64,000 bases of DNA from assembly GCA_030765055.1 (NCBI GenBank), contig CM060958.1:6831849-6895848 (forward strand), in the 5' to 3' direction. Each line of letters opens with the position of its first letter. Position 1 is the stretch's first letter. A program made the position numbers and the translations under genes. Shown one piece after another: positions 45,176 to 56,399 of this stretch. Source of the stretch: Mantis religiosa (Eukaryota; Arthropoda; Insecta; Mantodea; Mantidae). The notes below the pieces were generated by a model, which ran no database searches, was not told the origin of the DNA, and worked only from the letters and a program-made list of their open reading frames with translations.

Positions 45176-45586
45176 GTCAACTAATGGACGTTGGTTTGTT
45201 GAAATTGGAAGTGATAGGTGCATCTCTGTCGGTATCTTGATGAACTTGAAGTTTGGGTTTTCTTCAAAGGTAGCATCGAAATTAAACAATTTTCTTTCAT
45301 ATTTCTTTATGAAGATTTTTTCCCATGTGGTTAATGCAGCTGGACCTTGGTCACTTTTTAATAAGTGGATTTCTCGTTCTATATCATGATTCTCCTTCCA
45401 AAAATGGTACACTACCGCCGATTTATCTATTTCTTTGTTCCTGATGTTCCTAAAATGCTCTTTAAGCCTAATGTTCAAGTTCCTTTTAGTTTTTCCAATG
45501 TGAAAGTTGTCACAGCCTTTGCAGTTTATCCGGTACACACCTGATTTTTTGTCTGTGGGTATCTCCTTTGTATTATGTGATTTCAA
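45167..45586 (-). pseudogene. Penelope-like element, GIY-YIG domain and C-terminus
   Basis: 139 codons. SGVYRINCKGCDNFHIGKTK (residues ~15-34) is the GIY-YIG-like motif, RNLNIRLKEHFRN holds the downstream R and EH, and WEKIFIKKYERKLFNF is the tail. It ends VDNS. It is the best-preserved tail of the lineage also at 12.2-13.2 kb. The RT half is absent, so it is 5'-truncated. The frame is open throughout. Confidence 0.85.
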
Positions 45587-45619
45587 AAGGTGTGAGTATT
45601 AGTTTGACTCAAAATTATA

Positions 45620-46250
45620 TTAATTACTGTTTAATTTAGTTTATTTTCAGTCATACAATACACAGTTGGTGTTATTGAAGATCATGTCAGAAGCAATTTT
45701 AATGGATAAGATATAAATAATTACAATGATACAATTAGTGGTACTAGACACATCAGTGTTAATAAATGGTAATTAATAATTATGATGATGATGATGATAA
45801 TAATAAGCATTTAAAATGATGCACACAAAGCTGTAAGTTATACAGAACATATTATTCAATACAAATAATTGTTGTGCATCATTGATGACAAAACAACCAG
45901 TTAACAAAGAAGAAAAGTACAGAGGTAGGATACTTCTAAATTTACGCAAGTTATAACCATTTCAGAACAAACATGACACTTTAAATGTGTAGCATAACTA
46001 CATCTTCGTTAATGTGTTTAAGACTAATTAGTACTTTTGTTTAAAAAATTCCTGTAAATTGCAAAAGCAGTGTGTTAGTAGATATTTCTTGAGTCCTTTC
46101 TTAAACAGATTTATATCAGATAATCCCTTTAGATCTGTTGGTAGTACATTAAAATATTTAGAACCTGCATTAATTATATTTTTATTACCAAAGAACACAG
46201 AAAAAAGTCATTTTGTCTGCGAGTAAAATTGTTTAGTTGAGGGGATTCAC
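45620..46250 (-). mobile_element. LINE 3' end remnant
   Basis: Minus-strand pieces resemble NVLPTDLKGLSDINLFKKG and KKYL in interrupted frames, matching the C-terminal RT signature. The remainder is UTR-like with a short (GAT)n run at 45782-45796. Confidence 0.45.
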
Positions 46251-46889
46251 TTGATGTTTTAACATACAAAATAGTGAAGAATACATATATACAAAATAAT
46301 GGAAGTATCTTAAGTTGCTTAAAGTATGGCCTGCAAGACTCCAAATTTAAAAATACATTAAAAAATTTTGATGCTGGTCTTTCCTATTCAATTTAGAACA
46401 GCTTTGATTTTATTTTTATGATTTGTTTTATGTATTGATACACATTTCTCATCTTAGCTCATATAATTCAACACATAGTTTTAACTAGGAGCATATCCAG
46501 AAAATGTCTTTGGAAGGAAGCCTTTTCATGAAATGAAATACTGAACGTATTGTAATTTTTATTTGTATATATTCACATCTTGAGATGAAATTTATTTGAA
46601 ATTAAAGTTTTTGATGTGATACAAAAAGCATCCAATAAGTAAGTTTCCTTAATTGTGCAAAGAAAGTATGAAACATAATTTATTACATTTAAATGATTGT
46701 ATCACTACACTGCAGTATTACCATTAAATATCTGATTTAAGATTTTTCAGCTCGCCTTGGTAGCATAAATGGTAGCAAGTCTGCCAAAATTACAAAAATT
46801 ATCTTTTCTATTACACAAATATAAATATTTGTTACTAAATCTCCACTTAACTTAAGAAATTGAAGTTAACATTTCTTTCTTCTTTCTAA

Positions 46890-46932
46890 TGAAGATGGAT
46901 TTCGAAGGCAAATCGCATTCGTCCTCAGTTCA
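46890..46932 (-). ncRNA. Hammerhead ribozyme motif, core intact (family 1)
   Basis: Minus strand: stem I UGAA/UUCA (a changed pair that still matches), core CUGAGGA (46922-46928), extra C, stem II GAAUGC/GCCUUC with one mismatch, GAAA, AUCCAU, H17 = C. Confidence 0.7.
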
Positions 46933-47116
46933 AAACAATTGTCAAGGAAATCTCGGTTACCATGTTTTTTCTTTCGTTATGTTATGCTTTCAGCATTACC
47001 AACATCTGAAGATGAAACAAACCTAAAAACAGAATCAACTACCAGTATGTCAAAGTTCATTACATGATGTTTATTTTTTAAAATAAATATCGTTTCCATG
47101 ACAAAGGAGATTGTTT

Positions 47117-47159
47117 TGAACTGAGGACGAATGCAATTTGCCTTTGAAATCGCTCTTCA
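47117..47159 (+). ncRNA. Hammerhead ribozyme motif, core intact (family 1)
   Basis: Stem I UGAA/UUCA, core CUGAGGA (47121-47127), extra C, stem II GAAUGC/GCCUUU, GAAA (47146-47149), AUCGCU, H17 = C47155. It shares the UGAA/UUCA pair change with its inverted partner. Confidence 0.7.
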
Positions 47160-47641
47160 TTAGAAAGAAGAAAGAAATATTAACTTCAATTTCTTAAGTT
47201 AAGTGGAGATTTAGTAACAAATATTTATATTTATGTAATATTTATTGCTTCATTGTAGCTAGCTTCATTTTCTACGTAATTATATTTTCTATTTTGCTGC
47301 AATTTAAAAATTCCAAATAACAATTTCAGTAAAGTACTGTGTTAAGTTTTATATGCATTTTCTAATTCTCTTTTTTTTTTTCCCCAGTTTTTTTTTTATG
47401 GTTCTAAATACTTGAAATTTTCAGGAAAATGACAGACATTTAAAGATTAAAAAATTGTGTGATATTAAAAGATATACATTAGTTCATATGCAATTGAATA
47501 TCTTGCATAATTCATATTTTATCATTTAAAAGAAAAAAGTATTAACAAAGCAATTCTTTTTCTGTTACAGTAATTAAAATTACTTCATGCACCATGATCT
47601 CTTTATATTCTTTCTAAAATTCAAATAAAAGTTTAGGATAT

Positions 47642-48047
47642 TGTCGTGAACGCATTGTTGCGACAAAGTGGCATGAGGGACGAGTTCAAAAGGATGGACA
47701 GTACAGTGTGGAAATAAAAGCTTACCGAAACGGTGGGGGGAAGGAGATGGATTTCTGGAGAGTTTGTCTTTCTTCTAACGCTGTCCTGATTGTTTGAGAA
47801 CATTCCACGAATTTCTGGAATAGTGAGTAACTATAAAAGGAACCGCCGCCCGCAACTGTCAGACAGTTGATAATTAGACACATGCACATGAACAGCTGTG
47901 AAAGTGAACTCTTTTGTGGTCGATGACCATGCAAGTTGTATTGTGTATGTGACGTAAAGGTTGACAAAGTGTGTTTCTATGGAAATAAAGAGCAATTTTT
48001 AGTGTTTGTAACCTTGACTTTTAATTTCACGAACCCACAAAGTCACA
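47642..48047 (+). mobile_element. Solo LTR of an LTR retrotransposon, 4-bp TSD
   Basis: Starts TGTCGTGAACG and ends CACAAAGTCACA. ATAT flanks both sides (47638-47641, 48048-48051). It contains a TATAAAAGG box at about 47831-47839 and an AATAAA near 47985, consistent with an LTR U3-R-U5 plan. Its 3' end matches the segments at 8632, 24266 and 48902 in inverse. A 4-bp TSD suggests a Gypsy-type element, but no internal region is present to test this. Confidence 0.8.
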
Positions 48048-48233
48048 ATATGTATAAAATAAACTGTTTGATGGATAATATATTTTGTGTTAGCATATCA
48101 AAATTTCAAAGTATAAACTTGAAAGAAGCGTAGGGACCGTGAAGCACAAATTAATACAAAATTGAATCGAGAATATATTGACACATTGCTTCACTCACAC
48201 TGTTTATTCACAGGACATGTTTCTAGTAATACT

Positions 48234-48473
48234 AGACATGACATCAATTTGGAAACATCTCTAATAAAATACGTTAATCACCCCATAGACCTCTCCGTAT
48301 GGGAAAAAATCTTCATTAACAAAAATCGTCATAGGGTCATGAATTTTGAAACTCCACCACCGGACATCTTTGACAAGTACATCACGCCATCTATTGACAA
48401 TACGGAGAAAGAAGAAACCACTACAACTTGCACTAGTCGAGTATCAGCTGAGGATAGGAGCAAGAGCTCTTGA
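48234..48473 (+). pseudogene. PLE C-terminal tail
   Basis: INLETSLIKY V.HPIDLSVWEKIFINKNRH then VMNFETPPPDIF, ending SAEDRSKSS inside the hammerhead, as at 38 kb. Residues upstream of NTRHD come from the inverted terminus. Confidence 0.75.
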
Positions 48474-48484
48474 AACATGTCCTG
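48445..48484 (+). ncRNA. Hammerhead ribozyme motif, intact (ACAUGU)
   Basis: Identical in plan to 38155-38194: stem I CAG/CUG, core CUGAGGA (48448-48454), extra U, stem II AGGAGC/GCUCUU, GAAA, ACAUGU, cleavage after C48481. Confidence 0.8.
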
Positions 48485-48901
48485 TGAATAAACAGTGTGA
48501 GTGAAGCAATGTGTCAATATATTCTCGATTCAATTTTGTATATCAAAATTTGTTCAAATTAACTTGTTCTACCTAACTTGATTTCTGTTATCTCTGATTG
48601 TAAGATGATAGTAAGAAGCCATAACAGATTTTGAACTATGTTGGGCTTTGAGTTACTTCACATGTGAACTAGCAGGAGGTAAAAGCCTGCATGTAGGTGA
48701 CTTAAAATTATCACACACTCTGTAATGCCTTGGCATTTTGATTTAAGAACTAACTTCTGTGGTCTTCGTACCCACCTCTACCCACAAAGGCAACCTGAGG
48801 GGAATACAATACTACAGAATTTGGTTAGCATTCCCAGTCTATCACGGCCAATGAAGCAGTTTTCACAATCTGGAGTTGCTACTTTTCACTATTACAGATA
48901 T

Positions 48902-49190
48902 TGTGACTTTGTGGGTTCATAGAATTAAAAGTCTTGTTTGCATAAATTTAAAATGCTCTTTATTGCAGTAAACAGTAACTTTGAACAACCCTTACAGCAG
49001 TAAAAAACGTGACATATACAACAGCAGTCTTCAGAGTCGTCTCGTTTGCCCTGCTGCACGTAAACAAACGAAAGAAATCATTGTGGTACATTACAAGTGT
49101 CCACACACTCATAATTACACCACCACTGTAACTCAACTAGCAATTGACCATGCTCTTAACACTTTGTGAGGTTTTTATACCTCCAGTCAT
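48902..49190 (-). mobile_element. LTR-like segment (inner end uncertain)
   Basis: Begins TGTGACTTTGTGGGTTC after ATAT, and matches 8632 onward through AAAATGCTCTTTATT. A further block at 49225-49275 resembles 9340-9390. Confidence 0.5.
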
Positions 49191-49449
49191 TGTTCTAGAA
49201 TTCAGTCGATCATTCAATAACAATCACGATGCAGTGAGAGAAAGACGGAACTACCTCTATCTCTTTCTCTCTTGGCAAGTGTTCACCTCTGCGCCCATGT
49301 GCCAGCTGTGGCTTGCAGCAACAGCACAGCAATGCCTCGGTGACAGTATAAAATTATATCTTCATGAAGTCAGCTTTCATTACGCCCTCAGAGCAGTAAG
49401 CATAAACTCTCTGCTGTCCAAAATTTAACAACTAATGCTAAATGTAAAC

Positions 49450-51340
49450 TATGCCCAACGTCTGTAGCAGGATTTCTATTCTCCTACAGATGCGATGATT
49501 GAAAACGATGAACTCTAAACCCTGCGTTGTGAAACTCATGTTGAAACAGAAGTTTTTGGTGCTGGGGGAATGGTGCGATGTTGAAGATGCTATGATCCCC
49601 ATGTTGTGGCAACATATATAGCAAGATTTGTGCTGGTATCTTGTTTCCTGTCGATCTTACCTTCATCCAAAATATTATGATTGATGAAGAAGATGTTCCC
49701 CGAAGTAATCAGGAAAATCCTTAATTATGCCTCAGCTACCTTTTAATATCCATCTGTTACATTCTTACTTATGAGCAATGAAAACTTTAAGTTACAAGGT
49801 TGGTAACGAGTGAAGAAATCATTAAGATTTTTAATTTGAATGTCTATAAGAAATCAATCTTTTGTTTATTTCTTTCAACACGAAATCCATTACAATTCTT
49901 ATCACAAAACTTTATACTGTGATCGGAATCAATCTAATACTTCAAATAGAACTAACACTTAAATATTTTCGAGCAATTTAAAAAACGTCCGATCTCTTCG
50001 GCGTTCCAGAAAAAAATATGAATTTTCTTTCAGTTTCTACACCAAGATTATTTAACCCTTCGTTACTATTGCTACCCATATATTACTTTTATATGATTGG
50101 CCGATTTACTACTACATCACTATATTACGTAATACAATTATTACTACGGTCAATCACAAAATTACATATATTTTTACACAATTTTTTTTTTATATAAATT
50201 TTTCAAACCCTTTCTAAATATAAATCGAAACAACTGTTACACATCTGAATCCATTTATTAGTGACATATGCACATGAATAATTAGCTCTCTAAAGAAGCA
50301 ACAAGAAGTGAGAATGGTATTACTTAAAGAAGCACTTGGCATATTATTTAACGCGTAATATTGGTTATAAGTATTATGGTTATTAAAAAAATAACAAGAA
50401 ATAAACTAAAATCTGAAAGTCTGAATTAGTTTACTGCATTGCTTAGGTAAGAATCAAGAGCTAAGATGAGAAGTGAAACATTTTGTTGCATGCTAAAGAC
50501 TTTTATTTTTGTTTAGTTTTAATTTCTCAGTTTATTATTTTCATTTCATGATGATAGTACGTGAGGTTTGGGAGGACCATCTCGCGACCTGCTAAATCCA
50601 ACTAATGGAGCCAACAAAGGATGAAAATATTTACACAAACAGGTCGGTTATATTTCAGCATCTTCCAAACTAAAAACTTGAATTTCTGGTACTTTAAGGG
50701 AAAAACATAACAGCAAAAATATAATAAAAACTCCTAATATCAATAACAGACACTGTTCATATCTCCTAATATACTTTTCTTTTTTTTTTAATACCCTTCT
50801 CTTTATATTATTTGCATAATTGCTTTTATAAATTATAACCCTTTTTATGCTGCTTGAAATGCTTTAATCTAAATTACTTCCAAATTCATCTAGTTTAAAA
50901 TAATCTTCTGTACTATGGGAAGGGTGGAATATAACCGTACTATAATCAGTTTATGCTTTTCTATTTAATGCAGTAAAAGAGACACAGTAATACCACATTT
51001 AACAGATTTCAAACACTGTCAAACTCTAATACATCTTCATCATAAATAAATACAAGATTTCGTAAGATTAATACATGGAGCATATTTCAGTTTGTAATAC
51101 ATTTTTATTGAACATAAATTATAGCAGAAATTATAAGCATTATCTAAAGTATATATGTTCTAAATGCACCATCTTAAAGTGATATTTAAATGGTACTACT
51201 GACCTGGAAAACCTACTATTCTTGAAGCGTTCCATTATTTAGGTTTTTCTGGGGGGTATGATGAACCTTCCTAGTTTAAAAAGCTAGGCTACTCAATTTA
51301 TCTAGGCATTATTTTCTAGTAGTTAAATTTTAGACAAATA
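49450..51340. other. AT-rich non-coding
   Basis: No coding or repeat signature was recognised. Confidence 0.5.
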
Positions 51341-51347
51341 AACTACA

Positions 51348-52656
51348 AGGTGTGTTCAAGTTATAGCACCTATTTTTTTTCAGGACTGGGAGCAGATAGG
51401 AGCTTCTGGTTTTTCTAAAAATACACGTGGACTCCTTATGAATGTGTGACAGAGATGGCAGCATTGTACAATGCATAGAACTCTAGTGGCAGCGACGAGA
51501 GTTAGGACTGTTTTTAATACTTAAAATGGCGACATTTTCAGTGCAAGAACAGCATGTAATCATTCATTTTCTCCATTTTCGTGGTGTGACACCTACTGAA
51601 ATTCATTGCCAGTTGAGTGAGGCATGTGGTGATGGTACCATGAATGTGTCTAATGTGCGTTCCTGGGTGTGACAGTTCAATGAAGGCAGAACATCGTGTG
51701 ACAACAAACCAAGACAATCATGGCCTCGCACCCCGGTCTGACGACATGATCCAGCTAGTAGAGAATGTTTTGGAGAATCGCCGATTGAGCATTTTCAGAT
51801 CTTCATGCAGGATTGTGTGCACAGATCCCACGGAAATGCCAATATTGGAGACAATGTCTGCAACTGTCTTGGTTTGTTGTCACACAATGTTCTACCTTCA
51901 TTAAACTGTCGCACCCAGGAACGTGCATTAGACACATCCATGGTACCATTCCCACATGCTTCAGTTAACTGTCTTGGTTTGTTGTCACACGATGTTCTGT
52001 CTTCATTAAACTGTCGCACCCAGGAACGTGCATTAGACACATGCATGATACCATCACCACATACCTCACTTAACTGTCTTGGTTTGTTGTCACAGATGTT
52101 CTGTCTTCATTGAACTGTCGCAACCAGGAACGTACATTAGACACATCCATGGTACCATCACCACATGCCTCAGTTAACTGTCTTGGTTTGTTGTCACACG
52201 ATGTTCTGTCTTCATTGAACTGTCGCAACCAGGAACGTACATTAGACACATCCATGGTACCATCACCACATGCCTCAGTTAACTGTCTTGGTTTGTTGTC
52301 ACAGATGTTCTGTCTTCATTGAACTGTCGCACCCAGGAACGTGCATTAGACACATCCATGGTACCATCATCACATGCCTCACTCAACTGGCGATTAATTT
52401 CAATAGGTGTCACACCACGAAAATGGAGAAAACAAATGATTACATGCTGTTCTTGCAATGAAAACATCGTCATTTTAAGAATCAAAAACAGTCCTAACTC
52501 TCATCTCTGCCACTAGAGTTCTATTTACTGTACAGTGCTGCCATCTCTGTCACGCATTCGCAAAGACTCCACATGTATTTAAAAAAGAAATACAAGTTTC
52601 TATCTGGTCCCAAGCCTGAAAAAATATAGGGAGTGTTATAACTTGAAGACACCTCG
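51348..52656 (+). mobile_element. Mariner-type element, foldback and internally amplified
   Basis: The ends AGGTGTGTTCAAGTTATAGC (51348) and TTATAACTTGAAGACACCT (52634-52652) are inverted. Plus-strand sequence from about 51530 encodes a mariner-like N-terminal HTH start (VQEQHVIIHFLHFRGVTPTE IH). The right part holds the same segment in inverse, preceded by a tandem array of it. No catalytic domain remains. Confidence 0.75.
51862..52390 (-). repeat. ~105-bp tandem repeat, 5 copies, of transposase HTH sequence
   Basis: AACTGTCTTGGTTTGTTGTC starts copies at 51862, 51967, 52072, 52176 and 52281. Read on the minus strand each unit encodes MDVSNARSWVRQFNEDRTSC and DNKPRQLTEACGDGT. The unit is near 35 codons, so two units can run in one frame. 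Confidence 0.9.
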
Positions 52657-53344
52657 TACTATACTGGATGGATATACTCTCTGAATTACACAATGTGTTT
52701 GTAGTTATACAAAAAATGAGTCATTTTAAGAGAAAGATGTCATATTCAGATGTAGTGCAGTTTTATTAGGATTTTGTTTATGTATAGCTATTTTATGCAA
52801 ACTTAAATGAAAGCAAGAAAAAAATAACACTATAAAGAATATATAAAAATGGAACATGGACACTAACAGAATAAAGGCAAAAAAGTTTCAGTACATTGGA
52901 TAGGCAAATGAGTTGTTTTATGGGGTAGCTGAAAATGAATGACCAATACATAAGTCAATGAACTGTCTTGGACTAAATTGTTCATAAGCATAGGCAGCTC
53001 CCTTAAGAAGCAGTGAGAAGCCCTGAGTTCAAACCTCGGTTTGGGTGAGTATGATATGATAGGATAGATTCTTATTGAGGAATTCAGCACTGCGACCAGT
53101 CTTGATCTATTATGCCTACGTCGCAAGTGGAGCTCCCTGGGAGGAAGGATGAGGTGAGAGGAGACAGAAGGCAGCCAACCAATGAGTCATGACAGTGCAG
53201 AGGGCTGGGTCCCTACTATTGACCAATCCCAGCCAGCATCCCACTCACCATGATCCTGAAACAGCCCACTAGGCTGGCCCAGAGACCATAGATCATCCTA
53301 CAGAGGAGGAAGTGTTTACCAACAGCGTATCATCCTGTGATACA

Positions 53345-53597
53345 GAGCTGAGACACCCGCTGTCACTTATTATCTTGAAAGACACCACCAGATGAGAAAT
53401 GGTGTGAACTCATAATGGGGATGAAATGGAGGGACAGGAAATTCAGGTGATGTAATTAACCTATCCAGCAATTGCCTGGTGACCCAGGAAAACCCCTGAA
53501 AAAACTCATGGTTCAGGTAACCTGGCCATTGGATTCGAACCCACACCTCCAAATGCAGGCCACAGATGAAACGACGTGAGCCAACCCGCTCGGTGGT
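53345..53597 (-). mobile_element. tRNA-derived SINE, family C
   Basis: Minus strand: a head near 53590 (GAGCGGGTTGGCTCACG), B box GGGTTCGAATCC at about 53532-53543, then GGCCAGGTTACCTGAACC and a body to about 53345. A separate box-B-like GAGTTCAAACCTC at 53027 belongs to another, shorter fragment. Confidence 0.65.
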
Positions 53598-53975
53598 CTG
53601 GGTGAGTTATCCTTATCCTTTTAGGAAGACCATAGCCTACAAGCCTGGAAGAAACTTTACTTAAAATCATAACTTTTGTATTTTCTGAAGATCAAATTTT
53701 TTTTCTGAACTTTAGAAAAGTGCCAAAAAAAAAAAGAGAAGTAATTCTTCTATAATAGTGATACTTAGCAGACTTTAAGAATATGCTATTACATCAATAA
53801 ATAAGATTTAAAAATGTTATTGCTATAAGATAAGATGCTTTATTGTCACATATGATTACAAATAGTGAGTAAAAACTCTGTAAACAGGTGACCCGTCAGG
53901 TGTATAAAATTTAAATTAACAATAATTACACAAAATAACAATAATAATATAAATACAAAATTTTACACATGTGAG

Positions 53976-54796
53976 ATACGAGGGCTGTTCAATAAAGAAT
54001 AATCACAATTTTTTTTGACAACGTACCTTCACTCATCCTCATAATTTTGATGGTCCTTCTCAAAATAGTCTCCCCTGAATGCGATGCACTTGTCCCAGCA
54101 TTTCTGCCAGTCTTCAAAGACATGCTGGAAACCAGTTTCCTCAAGTTAGGGAATAGAAAAAAGTCACATGGGGCTAAATCTGGACTATAGGGAGGGTGAG
54201 GGATGCACTTCACGTTGATTTTTGCAAGATAATGCGGCCGCGCATTATCGTGGTGCAGCATCCAGCCTGCTTCACGAAATGTGGCCTTTTGCGTCTGATA
54301 TGGACTTGCAATGTTTTCAGGACATCCCTGTAGTATTGTCCAGTTACTGATGTGTGTGCAGGTACAACATGCTGATAAACCATTCCATGAATATCAAAGA
54401 ATGAGATGACCATAACTTTCCCAGCAGAAGCAACCATTTTTGCCTTTTTGGGGGTTGGTGATGAAGGAGATTTCCATACTGAGCTTTACTGTTTGCTCTC
54501 AGGATCAAAATGATGTAGCCAATTCATAAGCAGTGATTACAATTGAAAGAAACTCCGGATCTTCCTCTAACATCAACTTTAACTGCATGTTACCTCCAGT
54601 GCAGCGGTAGGCGATACTGAACATGTCTGAACTTGCCTGGTTCTCACAGGGTGGAACCAGGAGTATCAACAATGAAACTACTACGGCGTGTTTGTTTCAC
54701 ATTAAGCTAACAGAATATAATAAGATTGAATTTTAATGCAAAAAATAATAACTGTAAAATATTATGACCATTCTTTATTGAACAGCCCTCATAGTA
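53976..54796 (-). mobile_element. Mariner element, internally deleted
   Basis: The TIRs ACGAGGGCTGTTCAATAAAG (53978) and its inverse ...CTTTATTGAACAGCCCTCAT (54773-54792) are clear, with TA at the edges. Length is about 0.8 kb against 1.3 kb for a full copy. Confidence 0.85.
53989..54437 (-). pseudogene. Mariner transposase remnant
   Basis: Minus strand: ASAGKVMVISFFDIHGMVYQ then HVVPAHTSVTGQYYRDVLKT; after a frame change, LHHDNARPHYLAKI and HPPYSPDLAPCDFFLFPNLR. The HDNARPH and YSPDLAPCDFF motifs give the second and third catalytic positions. Breaks near 54230 and a deleted N-terminus make it inactive. Confidence 0.85.
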
Positions 54797-54812
54797 TATA
54801 CAAGTATTGTTA

Positions 54813-55065
54813 TTAAATTTTAGATGAGTCGTATTTCTTACACATCTGCTTCACTTTCGTACCTATTTTGAGGACATGTTTCGCAAATCTTCGTTTGCAT
54901 CTACGGCTCTTGTGCGACTCACAAGAGCCGTAGATGCAAACGAAGATTTGCGAAACATGTCCTCAAAATAGGTACGAAAGTGAAGCAGATGTGTAAGAAA
55001 TACGACTCATCTAAAATTTAATAATTTTTCGCTTCACTGTGGTGTTCCAATACAGTTAAATCTCG
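54813..55065. mobile_element. Palindromic PLE-terminus insertion, 11-bp TSD
   Basis: AAGTATTGTTA flanks it (54802-54812 and 55066-55076). 54811-54914 and 54920-55023 are 104-bp inverted arms, apparently perfect, around CGACT. It is the same family as 44320-44577, with hammerhead-derived motifs in each arm (core CCGUAGA). It lies immediately beside the mariner's right end. Confidence 0.92.
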
Positions 55066-55299
55066 AAGTATTGTTATAATTATGACAATGCCCTTGGAAT
55101 AATATTGTCAGTTTTTATTAGAGTTTAAATAATTACAGAATGACAAAAATGTTTATTATAATTCAATTTTATCATCCATATATTCAGTAATCGAGTAATA
55201 CGCTTTGTCCATTAGCAGGTATATTGCTTTATTGAAGCATTTGAGGTTGTTCATTTCATGGATTCTTACTGGTAATTTATTATGTTTATGTAGAAATTG

Positions 55300-55880
55300 A
55301 AGCTAGCTACAGTGAAGCAATGAATATTATACAAATATAACAATCTGTAACAAAAGCTTCACTTAACTTCAGAAAATGGTGTTAATTCTTCTTTTTAATT
55401 GATATTCTTCTTTTTAATTGATATCGATTTCACAAACTCTTGTCCGCATCTTCAGTCAAAGAAAACCACAGGAGAAAACAAATTTGTTGCTAAGGAAGTT
55501 ACTGTTCTTATGTTTTTGTAGTATTACCAAAATCTGAAAATGAAACAAACTTAAGAACAGAATCAACTGGTGGTATTTCAAAATTCATTAACCGATGTTT
55601 ATTTTTTTAAATAAATATCTTTTCCCAAACAATTAAATCTATCGGACCATTTAATTGTTTTAAAAATTTAACTTCAGGATCTATTTCATGGTTAAATGAC
55701 CAAAACTGATCTGCTACGGCCGATTTATCAGTTTGTTTATACTTAATGTTACATTCGGATTTCCAAATTACGTTTCATCTTACCAATGTAAACTCGATTA
55801 CATATTTCAATTAGAAAGAAAAATATCGATTGGAAAGAAGAATTAACACCATTTTCTTAAGTTAAGTGAAGCTTTTGTTA
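55300..55880 (-). mobile_element. PLE terminus and C-terminal remnant
   Basis: The minus-strand coding remnant at 55510-55760 resembles the VADQFWSFNHEIDPEVKFLK tail and WENIFI-like segment. The terminus with a hammerhead lies at 55418-55459. A partial plus-strand terminus at about 55815-55880 faces it. Confidence 0.65.
55418..55459 (-). ncRNA. Hammerhead ribozyme motif, intact (AUCGAU)
   Basis: Minus strand: stem I UUGA/UCAA (four pairs), core CUGAAGA (55449-55455), extra U, stem II GCGGAC/GUUUGU with three G·U pairs, GAAA, AUCGAU, H17 = A. Confidence 0.75.
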
Positions 55881-56164
55881 CAAATTGTTATATTTGTAAA
55901 AAAAATTAGTATGTATTTTTATTCCTGCATATTGTGGGCTTTTTTCATACAGTGCTAATCTGTGCATGGGTGGTTTTAGATTATTTTTATTTCTCGTTCC
56001 ATGATTATGTTGCATTTGTGAATTATAAATTGTATCAAAATTTGAATGGATGTATTTATTTATTTATTTATCTCATACAGGTATTGGGATGGTTAAGTTA
56101 ATATCTTCAGGTTTTTGAACAGGTTTCTGTATGAATCTTTTGGTTTGTTTGTTTTTGTAATTTA

Positions 56165-56393
56165 CTTCCTCCGACATTAAGTCATATCAGATGATGAATG
56201 AATGAAATGGGTGAAATAATGCACAAATGAATCCGGGGTCCATGGAGCTTAGAGCTACCCGACATTCATCTTTCAGGATAAGGGAAAACCCCAGAAAAAA
56301 CCTTATCCAGGTAACTCACCCTGACCGAGATTCAAACTCGGGATCTCTTGAACGTGAGGCAGACACGCTACCATCTATGCTAAGGAGGCAGGC
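56165..56393 (-). mobile_element. tRNA-derived SINE, family D
   Basis: In inverse it reads a head GCCTCCTTAGCATAGATGGTAG, the B-box region CGAGTTTGAATCTCGG at about 56328-56343, then GGTGAGTTACCTGGATAAGG. It is a clear relative of 63290-63530. Confidence 0.75.
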
Positions 56394-56399
56394 CCTTTC

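Larger units (their letters stand above)
46798..47294. mobile_element. Inverted PLE-terminus element with imperfect ~16-bp TSD
   Basis: AATTATCTTTTCTATT at 46798-46813 is repeated with one change at about 47279-47294. Two family-1 termini face away from a short centre that encodes a PLE tail fragment. Confidence 0.7.
48107..48539. mobile_element. PLE insertion with 12-bp TSD and inverted termini
   Basis: ATATCAAAATTT flanks it at 48095-48106 and 48540-48551. The left ~110 bp (through CAGGACATGTTT) is the inverse of the right terminus, and a PLE tail fragment and a full hammerhead lie between. It is the same subfamily as the dimer at 37527-38299, with the inner left part deleted. Confidence 0.9.
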
